From positions 1 through 64,000 of the forward strand of contig JAFRJV010000145.1 in assembly GCA_017432075.1 (NCBI GenBank): a stretch of DNA of 64,000 nucleotides. The letters run 5' to 3'. How positions within the stretch are numbered: position 1 is the first letter of the stretch; each line of letters starts with the position of its first letter. Under the pieces are notes generated by a model. It saw only the letters and a program-made list of their open reading frames with translations, searched no databases and was not told the DNA's origin. The DNA comes from Mogibacterium sp. (GTDB taxonomy: Bacteria; Bacillota; Clostridia; Peptostreptococcales; Anaerovoracaceae). Positions 63,438 to 64,000 of this stretch are shown piece after piece. The translations under genes and the position numbers were made by a program.

Positions 63438-64000
63438 ATGAAAAACAACAGATTCCGCATATTCGTGATCAATCCGGGCTCTACTTCAACGAAGCTCGCG
63501 CTGTTTGAAAACAATATCAAGATCCTCGAAACATCGGTCACACACGATGCAGAAGTGCTTAACTCTTTCCCGATGCCGAATGACCAGCTCGACTACAGGA
63601 TGGAGGTAATTAAGGACTTCGTGGAAAAAAACGATATCGAGCTTGATAACATCGATGCATTCGTGGGAAGAGGCGGAGGCTGCTATCCGGTACCAAGCGG
63701 CACTTTCGAGGTAAACGATCTTCTGCTGAACGACATAAGAAACAATGTTGGGAGAACCATTCATCCTTCCATACTCGGTGTGCAGCTTGCTTACGAGATG
63801 CAGCAGAAGTACGGCGGCAGGCTTTTCATGGTAGATCCGATATGCGTAGACGAGTATACCGATGTGGCAAGAGTCACCGGGGTAAAGGGCCTCGAACGCC
63901 GCGCTGAATCGCATGCTCTCAATCTTAGAGGTACTGCGATGAAACACTGCAAGATACACGGTATGGATTACAGGAAATCAAGTCTTGTAGTCGCACATAT
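63438..64000 (+). CDS. buk: Butyrate kinase (second copy), 5' part only
   Basis: The first 187 codons are in the window; the gene runs off the end. SD AAAGGAAG precedes ATG 63438. Seen: 'VINPGSTSTKLALFE', 'VGRGGGCYPVPSG', 'VDPICVDEYTDVARVTG' and 'ALNLRGTAMKH'. It keeps the 'VDP' motif typical of butyrate kinases, unlike the first copy at 16383, so this is the more likely true butyrate kinase. Adjacent ptb is not seen on the left; it may lie to the right. Confidence 0.9.
   Translation, partial: MKNNRFRIFVINPGSTSTKLALFENNIKILETSVTHDAEVLNSFPMPNDQLDYRMEVIKDFVEKNDIELDNIDAFVGRGGGCYPVPSGTFEVNDLLLNDIRNNVGRTIHPSILGVQLAYEMQQKYGGRLFMVDPICVDEYTDVARVTGVKGLERRAESHALNLRGTAMKHCKIHGMDYRKSSLVVAH

Noticed and set aside
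1..64000. Mobile elements, prophage, CRISPR, tRNA or rRNA genes
   Set aside because: No transposase, integrase, att-like repeats, spaced direct repeats, or tRNA cloverleaf sequences were seen in the gaps.

Overview
The window is a dense, chromosome-core stretch of a low-to-moderate GC Gram-positive anaerobe, most likely a Clostridia-class Firmicute. The evidence is RNase Y, a PolC-type replicase, a T-box leader before thrS, a nusA-ylxR-infB-rbfA cluster, a plsX-rnc-smc-ftsY cluster and two butyrate kinases. A genus cannot be assigned from sequence alone. I see no rRNA or tRNA genes, CRISPR array, insertion sequence or prophage. Nearly every gene is on the + strand; the two exceptions are small genes of unknown function.

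Layout. 1-930: 3' end of a Mur-ligase-like gene. 1-7.5 kb: rny, then a cysteine desulfurase with thiI (tRNA thiolation), then thrS under a threonine T-box. 7.5-16 kb: pyrH-frr-uppS-cdsA-rseP-ispG-polC (nucleotide, ribosome recycling, isoprenoid/phospholipid, membrane proteolysis, replication). 16-21 kb: accessory stretch with a minus-strand 85-residue gene carrying a LexA-like box inside its promoter, a butyrate kinase, a metal-efflux operon (ArsR/SmtB repressor, separate HMA metallochaperone, Zn/Cd-type P1B ATPase) and a metallo-beta-lactamase-fold protein with altered metal ligands. 21-24 kb: class A penicillin-binding protein. 24-37 kb: rimP-nusA-ylxR-infB-rbfA-nrnA-truB-ribF-rpsO-pnp-ppk1. 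37-41.6 kb: ileS and rlmN. 41.8-47 kb: plsX-rnc-smc. 47-54.4 kb: ftsY-der-plsY-gpsA-miaB-cls-M50 peptidase. 54.5-59 kb: nth-sbcD-sbcC DNA repair operon. 59-64 kb: pgk-tpiA, secG, a membrane-pyrophosphatase-like gene and the start of a second butyrate kinase.

Many neighbours overlap by 1-4 bases (ATGA, TAATG, GTGA, TTGA), which points to translationally coupled operons. Several TTG/GTG starts (thrS, ylxR, smc, M50 peptidase, sbcD, rseP, plsY) are supported by good Shine-Dalgarno sequences or by stop/start overlap.

The most unusual content: (1) a 599-residue protein with the membrane scaffold of H+/Na+-translocating pyrophosphatases but with all three catalytic acidic motifs replaced or deleted; (2) a PolC that lacks the 3'-5' exonuclease insert; (3) an IleRS of the eukaryote-like type in which the HIGH signature is swapped to GIHH, a change linked to extreme mupirocin resistance; (4) a LexA-like operator between the -35 and -10 of the 85-residue gene of unknown function; (5) the metal-ligand-altered MBL protein and the MurE-like ligase without the DNPR motif.
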